Source of the DNA: Acidobacteriaceae bacterium
GTDB lineage: Bacteria > Acidobacteriota > Terriglobia > Terriglobales > Acidobacteriaceae
Reading direction: 5' to 3'
Assembly (NCBI GenBank): GCA_903642235.1
Contig: CAHJWL010000010.1
Coordinates: 62,001 to 126,000, forward strand
DNA: 64,000 nucleotides
Shown: one piece after another, positions 9,667 through 18,496 of the stretch
How positions within the stretch are numbered: the stretch's first letter is position 1
Layout: each line of letters opens with the position of its first letter
Notes under the pieces: generated by a model
Database searches by the model: none
Told to the model about the DNA's origin: nothing
What the model saw: only the letters and a program-made list of their open reading frames with translations
Made by a program: the position numbers and the translations under genes

Positions 9667-10305
9667 ATGCTGGCCGGGCCTGCGCTGGTCGGTTTTAGCG
9701 TGCGGCTGGCATTCTTTGGCGGCAGCTTCGACCCCCCGCACCGCGGTCATCTGGCAATTGCCCTGGCAGCTGCAGATCGACTTTCACTCGACCGCGTGCT
9801 CTTTGCTCCGACGGGGTACCAGCCACTCAAGCGCTCGGGTGCAGTCGCAGGCTTTGCCGATCGCTTAGCGATGGTTGAACTTTTGTGTCTGGCGCATCCT
9901 GACCGCTTTGCGCCGTCCGCCCTCGATGCACCGCATCTGGATGGCTCACCAAATTACACGGTCAACGCTCTTGAAGCTTTGCAGCACCAGAACCCGGCGG
10001 CAACACTGTTTTCAATCGTCGGGGCGGACAGCCTCCTTGAACTTCCGAACTGGCGAGCAGCACCCCGGCTGCTGGAGCTCGCCAATTGGATTGCTGTCAG
10101 CCGCCCCCACGTCGCTCTCCCTGCTACCTTGCCGAAAATACTGGACGACGCACTCACGCGCAAACGGCTGCACCTGATCGCCGACGTTCATCTGCCCATC
10201 TCCTCCACAGAACTTCGCGAGAGATTGCACGCAGGCGAGGACTGCCGAGACACAGTGCCCGAACGCGTAAGGACATACATCCGTGCGCACGGCCTCTACA
10301 CATAA
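9667..10305 (+). CDS. nadD: Nicotinate-nucleotide adenylyltransferase
   Basis: The enzyme converts nicotinate mononucleotide and ATP to deamido-NAD in NAD synthesis. The nucleotidyltransferase signature FFGGSFDPPHRGHL holds the (H/T)xGH ATP-binding motif, and the second signature ISSTELRERL is near residue 175. The conserved PNYTVNALEAL and SIVGADSLLELPNW elements are present. Length is 212 aa from the ATG at 9667; the in-frame GTG at 9700 would start at VRLAFFGGSFD, as in many homologues, and is a reasonable alternative because neither start has a clear ribosome-binding site. It lies 18 bp after obgE, so the two are probably cotranscribed. Confidence 0.95.
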   Translation: MLAGPALVGFSVRLAFFGGSFDPPHRGHLAIALAAADRLSLDRVLFAPTGYQPLKRSGAVAGFADRLAMVELLCLAHPDRFAPSALDAPHLDGSPNYTVNALEALQHQNPAATLFSIVGADSLLELPNWRAAPRLLELANWIAVSRPHVALPATLPKILDDALTRKRLHLIADVHLPISSTELRERLHAGEDCRDTVPERVRTYIRAHGLYT

Positions 10306-10517
10306 CGGCTTGCTTTAGCGAATGTTGATCCTCTCCGCCCAAAGGTCGACGACCTAGCTGGCGGTCAGCCCTGGCGGGGAGCCCAAACACGGTGTGCATC
10401 ACCAAAGCGTCGCCACGATCAAACTTGCCAGCTCCGTTCCTTCAAGAACAGAGCAGACCAAGGTGCATTGCCGTTGCTGCCACCTCGACAACCCTCTACC
10501 ATTACCTTAGGAGTTCT

Positions 10518-11099
10518 ATGCCGTATATCGAAACGTATGAACTGGTTCTCGCCGCTGTGGCTGCCTGTGAGGACAAGAAAGCTGAAGACATCCGCATCAT
10601 GGCGCTCGACCCGTCCGAAAGCAGTCTTTCCGACTACTTCCTGATCTGCAACGGCACAAATGACCGGCAGAATGTCGCGATCACGGACGAGGTGGAGATT
10701 CGGCTTAAGCGTGAGTTCGGCATCTACCCAAACTCCGTGGAGGGCCGGCGTCAGGGCGAGTGGATTCTGATGGATTACGTCGACTTCATCGTCCACGTCT
10801 TTTCTGCCGAAAAGCGTCAGTACTACGGTCTGGAGCGTCTACGGAAGTCTGCAACAACCATCAGCCCGGACGATCTCAACGTAGAACTGAAAGCCCAAAT
10901 CCGCGCCACGAGAGAGAAGGCCAGAACACCAACTAAGAAGTCGGGCAAGGAAGCCATGCCTCTTGCAAAGGGACCGAAGCTGGCCACGGAGGTAGCAATA
11001 GCGGCCTCGGCGCGCGCCGTGAAAGATAAAGTGAGTGTCGAGAAGACTCCAGCAGCGAAAATAGCACGCAAGAAAACGATCAGGAAAACCGCTGTTTGA
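10518..11099 (+). CDS. rsfS: Ribosomal silencing factor RsfS (Iojap family)
   Basis: RsfS binds ribosomal protein uL14 and blocks subunit joining under starvation. The conserved domain spans about residues 3-118: VLAAVAACEDKKAEDIRIMALD, SDYFLICNGTNDRQ, GRRQGEWILMDYVDFIVHVFS and YYGLERLR. An AGGAG ribosome-binding site at 10509-10513 sits 4 bp before this ATG and fixes the start. The tail (about 125-193) is a lysine/alanine-rich, probably disordered extension not found in typical short homologues (about 105-120 aa); it may add rRNA affinity. In many bacteria rsfS follows nadD and precedes rlmH; here rlmH lies beyond a reversed receptor gene. Confidence 0.95.
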   Translation: MPYIETYELVLAAVAACEDKKAEDIRIMALDPSESSLSDYFLICNGTNDRQNVAITDEVEIRLKREFGIYPNSVEGRRQGEWILMDYVDFIVHVFSAEKRQYYGLERLRKSATTISPDDLNVELKAQIRATREKARTPTKKSGKEAMPLAKGPKLATEVAIAASARAVKDKVSVEKTPAAKIARKKTIRKTAV

Positions 11100-11142
11100 A
11101 GTCACTCATGCTGAACACCTCTGCGCCGGATCCTTTGCTTGA

Positions 11143-11180
11143 AGCATAGCGCCCGGTCGATCTCGGCCGGACGCTATGCT
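11143..11180. terminator. Inverted repeat between convergent genes, probable bidirectional terminator
   Basis: A perfect 9-bp outer stem (11143-11151 with 11172-11180) encloses a second partly complementary CCGG pair. It sits between rsfS (+) and the receptor gene (-), 9 bp past the latter's stop. No long T-run follows on either strand, so it is a weaker case than the other terminators in the window. Confidence 0.55.
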
Positions 11181-11189
11181 CAATTGCAG

Positions 11190-14100
11190 TTAGAATTCGA
11201 ACCTTACCGATCCGCGAGCGTAAAACGATCTCTGGAAGGCAAGTGGCTTCAGAAAATCTAAATTCGGCGTAGTCGAACTGATTGCCGAATCCTGATCCAC
11301 CGATACAAGCTTGCGCGAGTTCAGCACGTTGAACATGTCCCAGGCCAGTTTTACCCGCACGCGTTCAATCGGTAGGGGATAATCCGTGTGCAGATCCAAC
11401 TGCGTATCAGAAGCGGTGCGACCAAGTGCGCCACGGCCACCCAGCGGTATTTCGCCGGCATTGTCATAAACAGGATGTGCACCCAGGTTTGTAATCGGCG
11501 TGCCGGACTCACCACGCAGACCCATGCCGACCGTGAGATTTTTGACGTAGTGCGCCGGCACCGCATAGGAGGCATACAGGTTGCCCACATTGCGGCGGTC
11601 TGTATTCAGGTAGCCCGACGTAAACTGCCCGCCAAGCTCGCCCAATATGCCCTGCGTAAAGTCGAACAGCGAGCTTACGCCAGGATCGGACTGACCGTTA
11701 TCGTTGCGGTAGAGACCCTCATAGTTTCCAAACAGCTTGGCATAGCGGTAGTTGGCCCGTAGCAGGAAGTTGTGACTGAAGCTTTTGTTGAGTTCAATCT
11801 CTACTGCTTGGTAATGACGCCGGGGATTGGCAAACCCATCCGACTTGCCGTCGGGAGTGGGAAGACCAGCAACATCGGGGTTCACGCCGCAGGCAGCGCC
11901 CAAAGTGGCTCCACTGCTTGAGACCTGCGTTCCGTAATCTAGTTGGCAAGCGGCGGGCAACGATCCACCCGGGGTGTAGGTCAGCTCCTGCTCGTTGGTG
12001 AAGTAGTCCGCCGAGGAATTTGGGTTGCCAATCAGGAAGTTCTGCACCACGCCTCCATTCGCACCCTCAGGAGAGACTCCCGAAAGATCCTCAAGAATAC
12101 GAAGGAGTCGGCGATCCACATACCGGGCGCTCAACACGAAGCCCCCGGGCAGCTGTCGCTCGACACCGCCGATGAACTCCTCCTCCAAATTAAGCTTAGT
12201 TCCCGCAGCGATCAGTTCCGGTGTAGAGCCACTAATTGATATAGCAGCACCACCCTGGCTCGACTTGGTTCCCGCGAGCGGATTGCCGCTGATCAGGTGG
12301 GCTGCGTCGAGAACCGGGGTCACTGTTCCGTACTGGTTCAGAATGGCGTGTCCGGTACTATCGGCAGCTGGCGCAAAGTTCGCCCGATAGACATCCTGCT
12401 CCTGGTTCAGCTCGCGGATAGCTGCATCGCTCGGGAGACTCTGCGTATAGCGAGCGAAGTTGAAGAAGACCTTTGACTTGCGATCGCCGAAAGGATCGAC
12501 ATTAATTCCAAGACGAGGCGACCAGTTATCGTTGAAGACGTATTGCTGGACGACGCCATTGAGCTGCTCTTCATCCCAACGAATGCCTGCATTGAGGGTA
12601 ACGAAGCGATTGATCGACCAGGTGTCGTTTCCGTAAATCTGGTGATAGCTCTGACCCGTATACGCCTGGCCAGGACTGAAAAGACCCCGATTCTGAGAGA
12701 GGAAAACATTGACCGGAGTCGCATTCGGCGCCTTTGGCGTGAAGAGAGGGCAAATCGACGTTGGGCAGCTCGAGACAGGATTGCCATTTCCGTCGAAGAT
12801 CAGATTCCCGTCCGCGTCGGTCGCTTGAGGTGCCGCTACCAGTTTAAAGCCTGCGTTCGTCGGTTGGCCCGAGAGACTAGATGGTGTCAGCTTACCAACC
12901 TGGTTTTGGGTCGGAAAGTTGAAGCTGGAACCGCTGTACCCCTTCGCCAAGTCGTAGATGCCGCGATTGAACTCATAGCCGATCGAGAGGGAGTGTGTGC
13001 CGCCAAGATGAACGACCTTCTCCGTGTTGATCGCGAAACTGTAAGCGTGCGTCTCGGGATTCTGATAAAAACCTAAACCCTCCGAGGTAAATTGCGCTCC
13101 ACCTTGCGGAACACCAGACTGATCCGAGATCAGGTAGTCATTGGTAAATCCGCTCTCCGTGAAATGGCTCTGCTTCGCAGTCGCCGAAATGTCTAAAGTC
13201 CAGCTTGGCGTGATCGCCGCATTCAGGCGCACGACCTCGCTTCGTGATCCGAAGTTCCATCGACTGAAACCGCTGTCATTCGCCTGATTGATGTTCGGGT
13301 AATTAGGAAACGTATCCTGGTTCGCTACTCCCAGTCCCCGGTTTGAGCGTGAGGGATCGCCAAAGGCCGAGCCTTCAATCGTCACATTATCGGTTGGTTT
13401 GTATGTTAGCTTGCCCGCCCAGCTATAGGCCGTGATCGCATTGCTGAATTTGCCATGTTGAAAGAGGCCTGCCGTCGAAGGAGCGATGTAATTGTATTGG
13501 CTCAGAGATGGGTTAAAGGCACCAAAGAAGAACAGCTTATCCTTCAAGGCATGGATTGGAACCGGTCCACCCAGTTCGGCCGCAGCATCGTACTGCGGCG
13601 TCGCAAACAGCCGTCCATGCGTGTTGATTCGGCCATATGAGTCCGCATAGCGCAGTCCTGCCTGGAAGACCTCTGGAGCCGCATAGGCACTTAGTGCGCC
13701 GTGCAGCTGCGAGCCGCCAGTCTTGGTTACGATGAGAGCGATGCCACCGTCGGCTCGTCCATACTTTGGCTCGAGCGCCCCGGTCTTCACCTGAACCTCC
13801 TGCACAAAGGAAAGGTTGATCCCAGTTCCCAGCGATCCATACGTAGGACTCGACACACCCAGGCCGCCGTATCCGACGTCTGTCAGGTTTACTCCATCAA
13901 TGATGTACTGATTCTCCAGTCCAGTAGCACCGCCAATGGAAGGATTTGCGGTTCCCGTTCCGCCACTATTCACCGCACCAGGTGCTACGTAGAACAGGCT
14001 GCCGACATTCCTGGCGACCGGAACCTGCGAGTAGAAGGTTACACTCAGGTTCTCCCCCACTGCCGTAGAGGTCGTCTCGATCTGGACGCTGTTTGCGTTT

Positions 14101-14477
14101 ACCTCGACCGTGTCGCTTACACCGCCAAGCTCCAGCTTCAGATCGAGTCCGGAGAGGCGGGCAATACCGACCTCAATGCTTTTCGCCTCTGTTTGTTTGA
14201 AGCCATCCTTCTGCACGGTGACTGTGTACAGGCCCGGCGTTAGTCCGCCCAAACTATAGCGGCCGTTGTCATCCGTCGTGAGTGTCCGTCTGTCCGAGGC
14301 ACCGGTGAAGGTTATGGTGGCGCCCGGAATCGCAGCCCCGCTTCCATCCGTGATCGAGCCTTGCAGGCCGCCCTTGACCGCAGAGATCTCCTGCGCCGCG
14401 AGAGGCATGGTGATCATGACGACGGGAAAAGAAGACAGGGCGGACGAGACTAGCGTATGCCACAAGCGATGCTTCAT
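11190..14477 (-). CDS. Oar-like TonB-dependent outer-membrane receptor
   Basis: The protein has 1,095 aa. It has a signal peptide (MKHRLWHTLVSSALSSFPVV...LAAQE) and a regulatory-like sandwich at about 33-120 (GLQGSITDGSGAAIPGATI, GLTPGLYTVTVQKDGFKQTEA). The plug region has NQYIIDGVNLTDVGYGG and LEPKYGRADGGIALIVTKTGG, and the barrel ends ...ARGSVRFEF. A strong AGGAGG site precedes the ATG. It differs from the two receptors at 1.3-8.3 kb in its plug (longer GLENQYIIDG block, PVARNVGSLFYVAPG), so it belongs to another subfamily. It is inserted in reverse between rsfS and rlmH, genes that are often adjacent. Function is probably outer-membrane binding or import of large substrates. Confidence 0.88.
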   Translation of the reverse strand: MKHRLWHTLVSSALSSFPVVMITMPLAAQEISAVKGGLQGSITDGSGAAIPGATITFTGASDRRTLTTDDNGRYSLGGLTPGLYTVTVQKDGFKQTEAKSIEVGIARLSGLDLKLELGGVSDTVEVNANSVQIETTSTAVGENLSVTFYSQVPVARNVGSLFYVAPGAVNSGGTGTANPSIGGATGLENQYIIDGVNLTDVGYGGLGVSSPTYGSLGTGINLSFVQEVQVKTGALEPKYGRADGGIALIVTKTGGSQLHGALSAYAAPEVFQAGLRYADSYGRINTHGRLFATPQYDAAAELGGPVPIHALKDKLFFFGAFNPSLSQYNYIAPSTAGLFQHGKFSNAITAYSWAGKLTYKPTDNVTIEGSAFGDPSRSNRGLGVANQDTFPNYPNINQANDSGFSRWNFGSRSEVVRLNAAITPSWTLDISATAKQSHFTESGFTNDYLISDQSGVPQGGAQFTSEGLGFYQNPETHAYSFAINTEKVVHLGGTHSLSIGYEFNRGIYDLAKGYSGSSFNFPTQNQVGKLTPSSLSGQPTNAGFKLVAAPQATDADGNLIFDGNGNPVSSCPTSICPLFTPKAPNATPVNVFLSQNRGLFSPGQAYTGQSYHQIYGNDTWSINRFVTLNAGIRWDEEQLNGVVQQYVFNDNWSPRLGINVDPFGDRKSKVFFNFARYTQSLPSDAAIRELNQEQDVYRANFAPAADSTGHAILNQYGTVTPVLDAAHLISGNPLAGTKSSQGGAAISISGSTPELIAAGTKLNLEEEFIGGVERQLPGGFVLSARYVDRRLLRILEDLSGVSPEGANGGVVQNFLIGNPNSSADYFTNEQELTYTPGGSLPAACQLDYGTQVSSSGATLGAACGVNPDVAGLPTPDGKSDGFANPRRHYQAVEIELNKSFSHNFLLRANYRYAKLFGNYEGLYRNDNGQSDPGVSSLFDFTQGILGELGGQFTSGYLNTDRRNVGNLYASYAVPAHYVKNLTVGMGLRGESGTPITNLGAHPVYDNAGEIPLGGRGALGRTASDTQLDLHTDYPLPIERVRVKLAWDMFNVLNSRKLVSVDQDSAISSTTPNLDFLKPLAFQRSFYARGSVRFEF

Positions 14478-14871
14478 TAAACCTCCTGATCGTAGAACCA
14501 GCGTTCCGTCTTCCTACATCCGGAACGATTCCGGGAGAAAGCTACGGCAAAGAGGGTTCTCGATGTGCGTGGTAGATCTTGTTTTGTCGCTTGCTGATCG
14601 TAGAGCACGTGCCATGCCAAAACGCAGCGTGGGAGATCCGACCGCCGGGATTTCTCGAATCCCAAGTCCCTTTGCAGCAAAGGCCGTAAGTGCAACACTC
14701 CTTTAGGTATAAGAAGTTTCGCGATCTTCGCGAGAATGATCCAGAGGGAAACCACTCTGAATCAACGCGCCTCTCATTGGCGCAAGACGGTTGTGCTCTC
14801 GAAGAATCTACAAAAAATAGAATTACTGCGAGCGATCCCTGCAGAATTGCAAATGAATCCAAACCCATCGT
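14478..14871. other. Intergenic region between divergent receptor gene and rlmH
   Basis: This is 394 bp with no convincing coding sequence. It holds the 5' region of the receptor gene (AGGAGG next to its start) and the leader of rlmH, which has no obvious Shine-Dalgarno. Base composition is lower in GC than the flanking genes. I saw no strong palindrome or promoter hexamer pair. Confidence 0.5.
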
Positions 14872-15327
14872 ATGAAGATTACCCTTGCCGCCGTACAGTC
14901 CTTGTCTCGCCGCCCACGGCAAAAACCTGCGGATTTGCTCCTCCTGGAGTACTTACAGCGAGCAAGCCAATACCTGCCCTGTGAGCACGAGAGCTTCCCA
15001 AGTGAGTCTTCACTGTTTGATTCCATAGATCGACGAACCGGAAGAAGTGTTGCCGCACTTATTCTTTTGGACAGCTCCGGCCAACTCTTTTCTTCTGAAC
15101 AAGTCGCCGCCTATCTAAGAACCCTCCGCGATGGAGGGCGTCAGATGTTGATCGTAGCGGTGGGGCCTGCGAACGGCTGGTCGGTTCAGGCTCGCTCGCG
15201 TGCGAACCTGCTGCTTTCGCTCGGCCCCATGACCTTGCCGCATGCCCTTGCTCAAGTGGTTGTAGCGGAGCAAATCTATCGAGCTCTGACTATTTTGGCG
15301 GGGCACCCCTACCATTGTGGCCACTGA
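14872..15327 (+). CDS. rlmH: 23S rRNA (pseudouridine(1915)-N(3))-methyltransferase RlmH
   Basis: This is a SPOUT-class methyltransferase that modifies pseudouridine 1915 in helix 69 of 23S rRNA in the assembled 70S ribosome. Length is 151 aa, as expected for the family. The C-terminal knot/SAM region LSLGPMTLPHALAQVV, AEQIYRALTI and HPYH is diagnostic. The N-terminal MKITLAAV strand and the ALILLDSSGQLFSSEQVAAYL segment also match. It lies alone on the plus strand, separated from rsfS by a reversed receptor gene, and converges with an unknown minus-strand gene 41 bp further on. Confidence 0.93.
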   Translation: MKITLAAVQSLSRRPRQKPADLLLLEYLQRASQYLPCEHESFPSESSLFDSIDRRTGRSVAALILLDSSGQLFSSEQVAAYLRTLRDGGRQMLIVAVGPANGWSVQARSRANLLLSLGPMTLPHALAQVVVAEQIYRALTILAGHPYHCGH

Positions 15328-15368
15328 CCGTTCCGGGCAATGTTTCGCCTCTCCCGACCTGCTCCAAG

Positions 15369-16148
15369 CTACGTGCGTCGCCTGTACCGGATAGCAAAGT
15401 CGTAACCGGGGTTTGGAGGAAAGAGGGATGCTACCAGTCGCAGGCGCTCCGCCAGGCCCTGAGGTGCCAGGAGCGGGTACTCCCGCTCCCGCAGCTCCGC
15501 ATAGTCGAAATCGACAGCCAGGGAGAGAAGGTAGATCGCCACCGCATCCGCGAACGCTGCCTCGAAGAACGCGGTTCGGGCCTTTTCATCGATCTCCCCT
15601 TCGCCGGCGCTCTGCCGCGCCCGATCGCGATTCTCCCAAGCGTCCTGGCTGGTCTCGCCTCGAAGGTCCACCTCAGCCTGTCGCCAGACCAGATCGGAGA
15701 ACGCTTGAGGAACGCCCGCAGCATCCACAAACCCGTGGCCCACATTGATAAAGAACTCAAACGAGAGTGCGAACCGATCTGACAGCAGGCGTGCCGAGAT
15801 GAAGACGGCATCCGTCTCCCCAAGAAGCACATTCCGATGGCAGGTTGCCTGCTCGCTCAACTCAGAGGTGTACAGAGGCGCCACCAGCGTCTCGTCCTCC
15901 TCTGGTCTTGCGCCTGCAGCACCTGCCCGCGTCCGGCAGATTGCGAGCGGCACAAAGAAGTACGCAGATCGATTCAGCGCCTTGGCGATCCCATCCGGAA
16001 CGGCCTGGACCAGCCGCTCCAGATCTTGCACCTCGATACGCGTATCGCCGAAGGAGGCAAATGCAATTCCGTTCGGAGACCGCCGGGGCATCGCCTCACG
16101 TGCCACCTGGTCCGGCAGCACGAGGCTTGTTGGAATGCTTTCAGCCAT
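15369..16148 (-). CDS. Hypothetical protein
   Basis: I do not recognise the family. The predicted protein has 259 aa from the ATG at 16148 (MAESIPTSLVLPDQVAREA). The frame could be extended to 16211, but the extension has poor codon character. It looks soluble and mixed alpha/beta, with no signal peptide. Notable stretches are NGIAFASFGDTRIEVQDLERLVQAVPDG near the start, a short Ala/Gly linker near residue 90, RFALSFEFFINVGHGFVDAAG in the middle, and a C-terminal LREREYPLLAPQGLAERLRLVASLFPP. It is divergent from the small membrane protein gene at 16169, with only 20 bp between starts, so the promoters must overlap the neighbouring coding sequence. Confidence 0.7.
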   Translation of the reverse strand: MAESIPTSLVLPDQVAREAMPRRSPNGIAFASFGDTRIEVQDLERLVQAVPDGIAKALNRSAYFFVPLAICRTRAGAAGARPEEDETLVAPLYTSELSEQATCHRNVLLGETDAVFISARLLSDRFALSFEFFINVGHGFVDAAGVPQAFSDLVWRQAEVDLRGETSQDAWENRDRARQSAGEGEIDEKARTAFFEAAFADAVAIYLLSLAVDFDYAELREREYPLLAPQGLAERLRLVASLFPPNPGYDFAIRYRRRT

Positions 16149-16168
16149 AAGGCAGTATTCTACTTCCA

Positions 16169-16483
16169 GTGACAGAAAATCCCCACAGCCGCCCTGACCG
16201 CCTTCCCGCAAAGCCCGGCGGTGATACCTTCCTTGGCATTCCGATCGGCGAGCTCGGCTGGTTCACCTGCCTGCTGATGGGAGCCGCGGCCGGCTTCGCG
16301 GCTTTCTTTGCCGTCACCTTTATCGCGATCCTCAGCTTTCTCTTCCTTAATTCCTCCGGACACCACCTGAACTACAGCCTGACCTACCGGCGTTTTGGCC
16401 TGCCGGCCGGGCTTCTTGTCGGTGGCATCTCGCTGGCGTACCTGGGGTTCTCCTGGACGCGCCGCCAGATCACTCGCCGGTAG
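16169..16483 (+). CDS. Small membrane protein of unknown function
   Basis: The protein has 104 aa, starting at a GTG (MTENPHSRPDRLP). Three hydrophobic segments are visible: about 25-42 (GELGWFTCLLMGAAAGFAAFF), 46-60 and 78-94 (GLPAGLLVGGISLAYLGFSW). It ends in a basic RRQITRR tail, which predicts that end is cytoplasmic. No family recognised. It lies about 100 bp upstream of the M28 peptidase gene and could be cotranscribed with it. Confidence 0.6.
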   Translation: MTENPHSRPDRLPAKPGGDTFLGIPIGELGWFTCLLMGAAAGFAAFFAVTFIAILSFLFLNSSGHHLNYSLTYRRFGLPAGLLVGGISLAYLGFSWTRRQITRR

Positions 16484-16581
16484 CGACTGACAACGCCTCT
16501 GTGACGTCTGGTACCCGAACCGTCATCGACCGTAGTACAACTACCCTCTCAGCCTGCTTTGCGTCGGAGTAATCTTTGGCC

Positions 16582-18375
16582 ATGCCGTTGTCTCGTGCGC
16601 TTCTGCGCCTGTGTTCCTGTCTGACTCTGACAGGTCTCGCCCTTCCTGCACATGCCATTGAGAAGAGGGCCACTGAGCCCTCCTTCAACGGACCGCAACC
16701 TGTCACTGAGACGCTTGACCTTAACATGTACGCGCGCATCCGTGAGGAAGGCCTGCAGCACTCGCATGTCATGGAGTTTGCCGGCGCGTTAGCGGATGGT
16801 ATCGGCCCACGGCTGACCGGCTCGCCCAATATGGCGAAAGCGAATGCCTGGACGCGTGACACCCTCACCAAGATCGGCCTTGAGAACGCGCACCTGGAGG
16901 ACTGGGGCGAGTTCGGCATGGGCTGGCAGCAGATCAATACCTGGGTGCGCCTGGTCTCTCCGGATCCTGAGCCGCTCTGGGCACAGGCTGCCCCGTGGTC
17001 GCCTGCGACGAAGGGCCCCGTGACTGGCAATCTTGTGCTGGTTGCCCTGTCCTCTACGTCAACCGCGGACGACCTGGCAAAGTACAAGGGAAAGCTTGCT
17101 GGAAAGATCGTTCTCTTCGGCGCGCCCCGCGCTACGCCGGACGTGACGGAACCCCTGTTTCATCGCTACACGAACGATGAGCTCAAGGAGATGGAAGCCG
17201 CAGAATCGCAGGCAAGACCTCGCTCGAGCGGTCCTGTCCTGACACCGGCACAACGCCTGGCCGACCGTGCCCGCCTGTTGTCTCTCCGCAAGGCAGCGCT
17301 TGACCTGATGACCAGCGAGGGCGTACTTGCGATTCTGACGCCTTCGCGTGACAGTGACGGCGGTGGCGGTACCGGCATCATCTTTGACGATAATGGTGCC
17401 AACCTGGTTCGCAACGCGCAGGTCAAAGCGAACGCAGTCACCATTCCAAACGCCGTTATGATGATCGAGCACTACAACCGGCTCGCGCGGCTGCTCGAAA
17501 ACAACGTTCCCGTCCAGCTCGAACTCAACATCGAAACCAAGTTCACGGGCGATCACGAGCACGGTTTTGACACGGTCGCCGAGATACCGGGTACGGATCC
17601 ACGGCTGAAGAACGAAGTCGTTATGGTGGGCGGCCATCTCGACAGCTGGATCTCCGGAACCGGCGCCACCGATAACGGGGCGGGCTCTGTCGTTGCCATG
17701 GAAGCCGTCCGCATCCTGAAGGTGCTTGGAATTAAGCCACGCCGAACTATCCGGATTGCCCTGTGGTCCGGCGAGGAGCAGGGTCTCTACGGTTCGCTCG
17801 GCTACGTCAGGCAGCATTTTGGTGCCTTCGGGCCGCCAGTCATCGCCGATCCCCCGGGAACGCCCGCTTTCCTTGCCCACCACGGAGCGCTCACCCCAAC
17901 GAAAGAGTGGGAGACCCTTGACGCCTACTACAACGTCGACAACGGCTCCGGGAAAATCCGCGGCGTCTACGCTCAGAGCAACTTCGCCATTGCCCCCATC
18001 TTTGCCCAGTGGATCGCGCCGCTGCGGGATCTCGGTGTCTCGACTGTCACCAACCGTGACACGGGCAGCACGGATCACATCGCCTTTGACGCTGTGGGGC
18101 TGCCTGGCTTTCAGTTCATCCAGGATCCTCTGGATTACGAGACCCGCACCCACCACTCCAATATGGACACCTATGACCACCTTCGCGCAGACGACCTGGA
18201 GCAGGCCGCAGTTGTTGAAGCAATCTTCCTCTACAACACCTCCGAGCGGGACGCCATGCTGCCACGCAAGCCGTTCCCGCATCCTGAAGACGAGAAGCGC
18301 CTGGCCGATCCGATCCCGGAGGTCTATCCCAATGCTGTTCCCCAGCCCGAGAACGCCAAACCCGTCTCCCGCTGA
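16582..18375 (+). CDS. Secreted M28-family zinc peptidase with PA-like insert
   Basis: The protein has 597 aa. Signal peptide MPLSRALLRLCSCLTLTGLALPAHA. Residues about 145-320 form a protease-associated-like segment (KYKGKLAGKIVLFG). The peptidase domain carries the cocatalytic zinc motifs: VGGHLDSW (His and Asp near 352), TDNGAGS, LWSGEEQGLYGS (Glu pair near 398), and the late THHSNMDTYDHL (His near 523). STDHIAFDAVGLPGF is also typical. The family includes glutamate carboxypeptidases and aminopeptidases that act on peptides outside the cytoplasm. The ATG at 16582 is preferred over an upstream TTG because it begins the signal peptide. The likely role is nutrient scavenging of peptides. Confidence 0.92.
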   Translation: MPLSRALLRLCSCLTLTGLALPAHAIEKRATEPSFNGPQPVTETLDLNMYARIREEGLQHSHVMEFAGALADGIGPRLTGSPNMAKANAWTRDTLTKIGLENAHLEDWGEFGMGWQQINTWVRLVSPDPEPLWAQAAPWSPATKGPVTGNLVLVALSSTSTADDLAKYKGKLAGKIVLFGAPRATPDVTEPLFHRYTNDELKEMEAAESQARPRSSGPVLTPAQRLADRARLLSLRKAALDLMTSEGVLAILTPSRDSDGGGGTGIIFDDNGANLVRNAQVKANAVTIPNAVMMIEHYNRLARLLENNVPVQLELNIETKFTGDHEHGFDTVAEIPGTDPRLKNEVVMVGGHLDSWISGTGATDNGAGSVVAMEAVRILKVLGIKPRRTIRIALWSGEEQGLYGSLGYVRQHFGAFGPPVIADPPGTPAFLAHHGALTPTKEWETLDAYYNVDNGSGKIRGVYAQSNFAIAPIFAQWIAPLRDLGVSTVTNRDTGSTDHIAFDAVGLPGFQFIQDPLDYETRTHHSNMDTYDHLRADDLEQAAVVEAIFLYNTSERDAMLPRKPFPHPEDEKRLADPIPEVYPNAVPQPENAKPVSR

Positions 18376-18496
18376 AGGCAGGACCGTACGTGCGCACGAA
18401 CGGGCTGGCAGAGATTCACTCTGCCGCCCAGCTCTTTGTCTCGGCCGCGCTTTGATCTTTCATGCAGCCGCGAGGCGTCTGCCGGACGAGTCGTTC

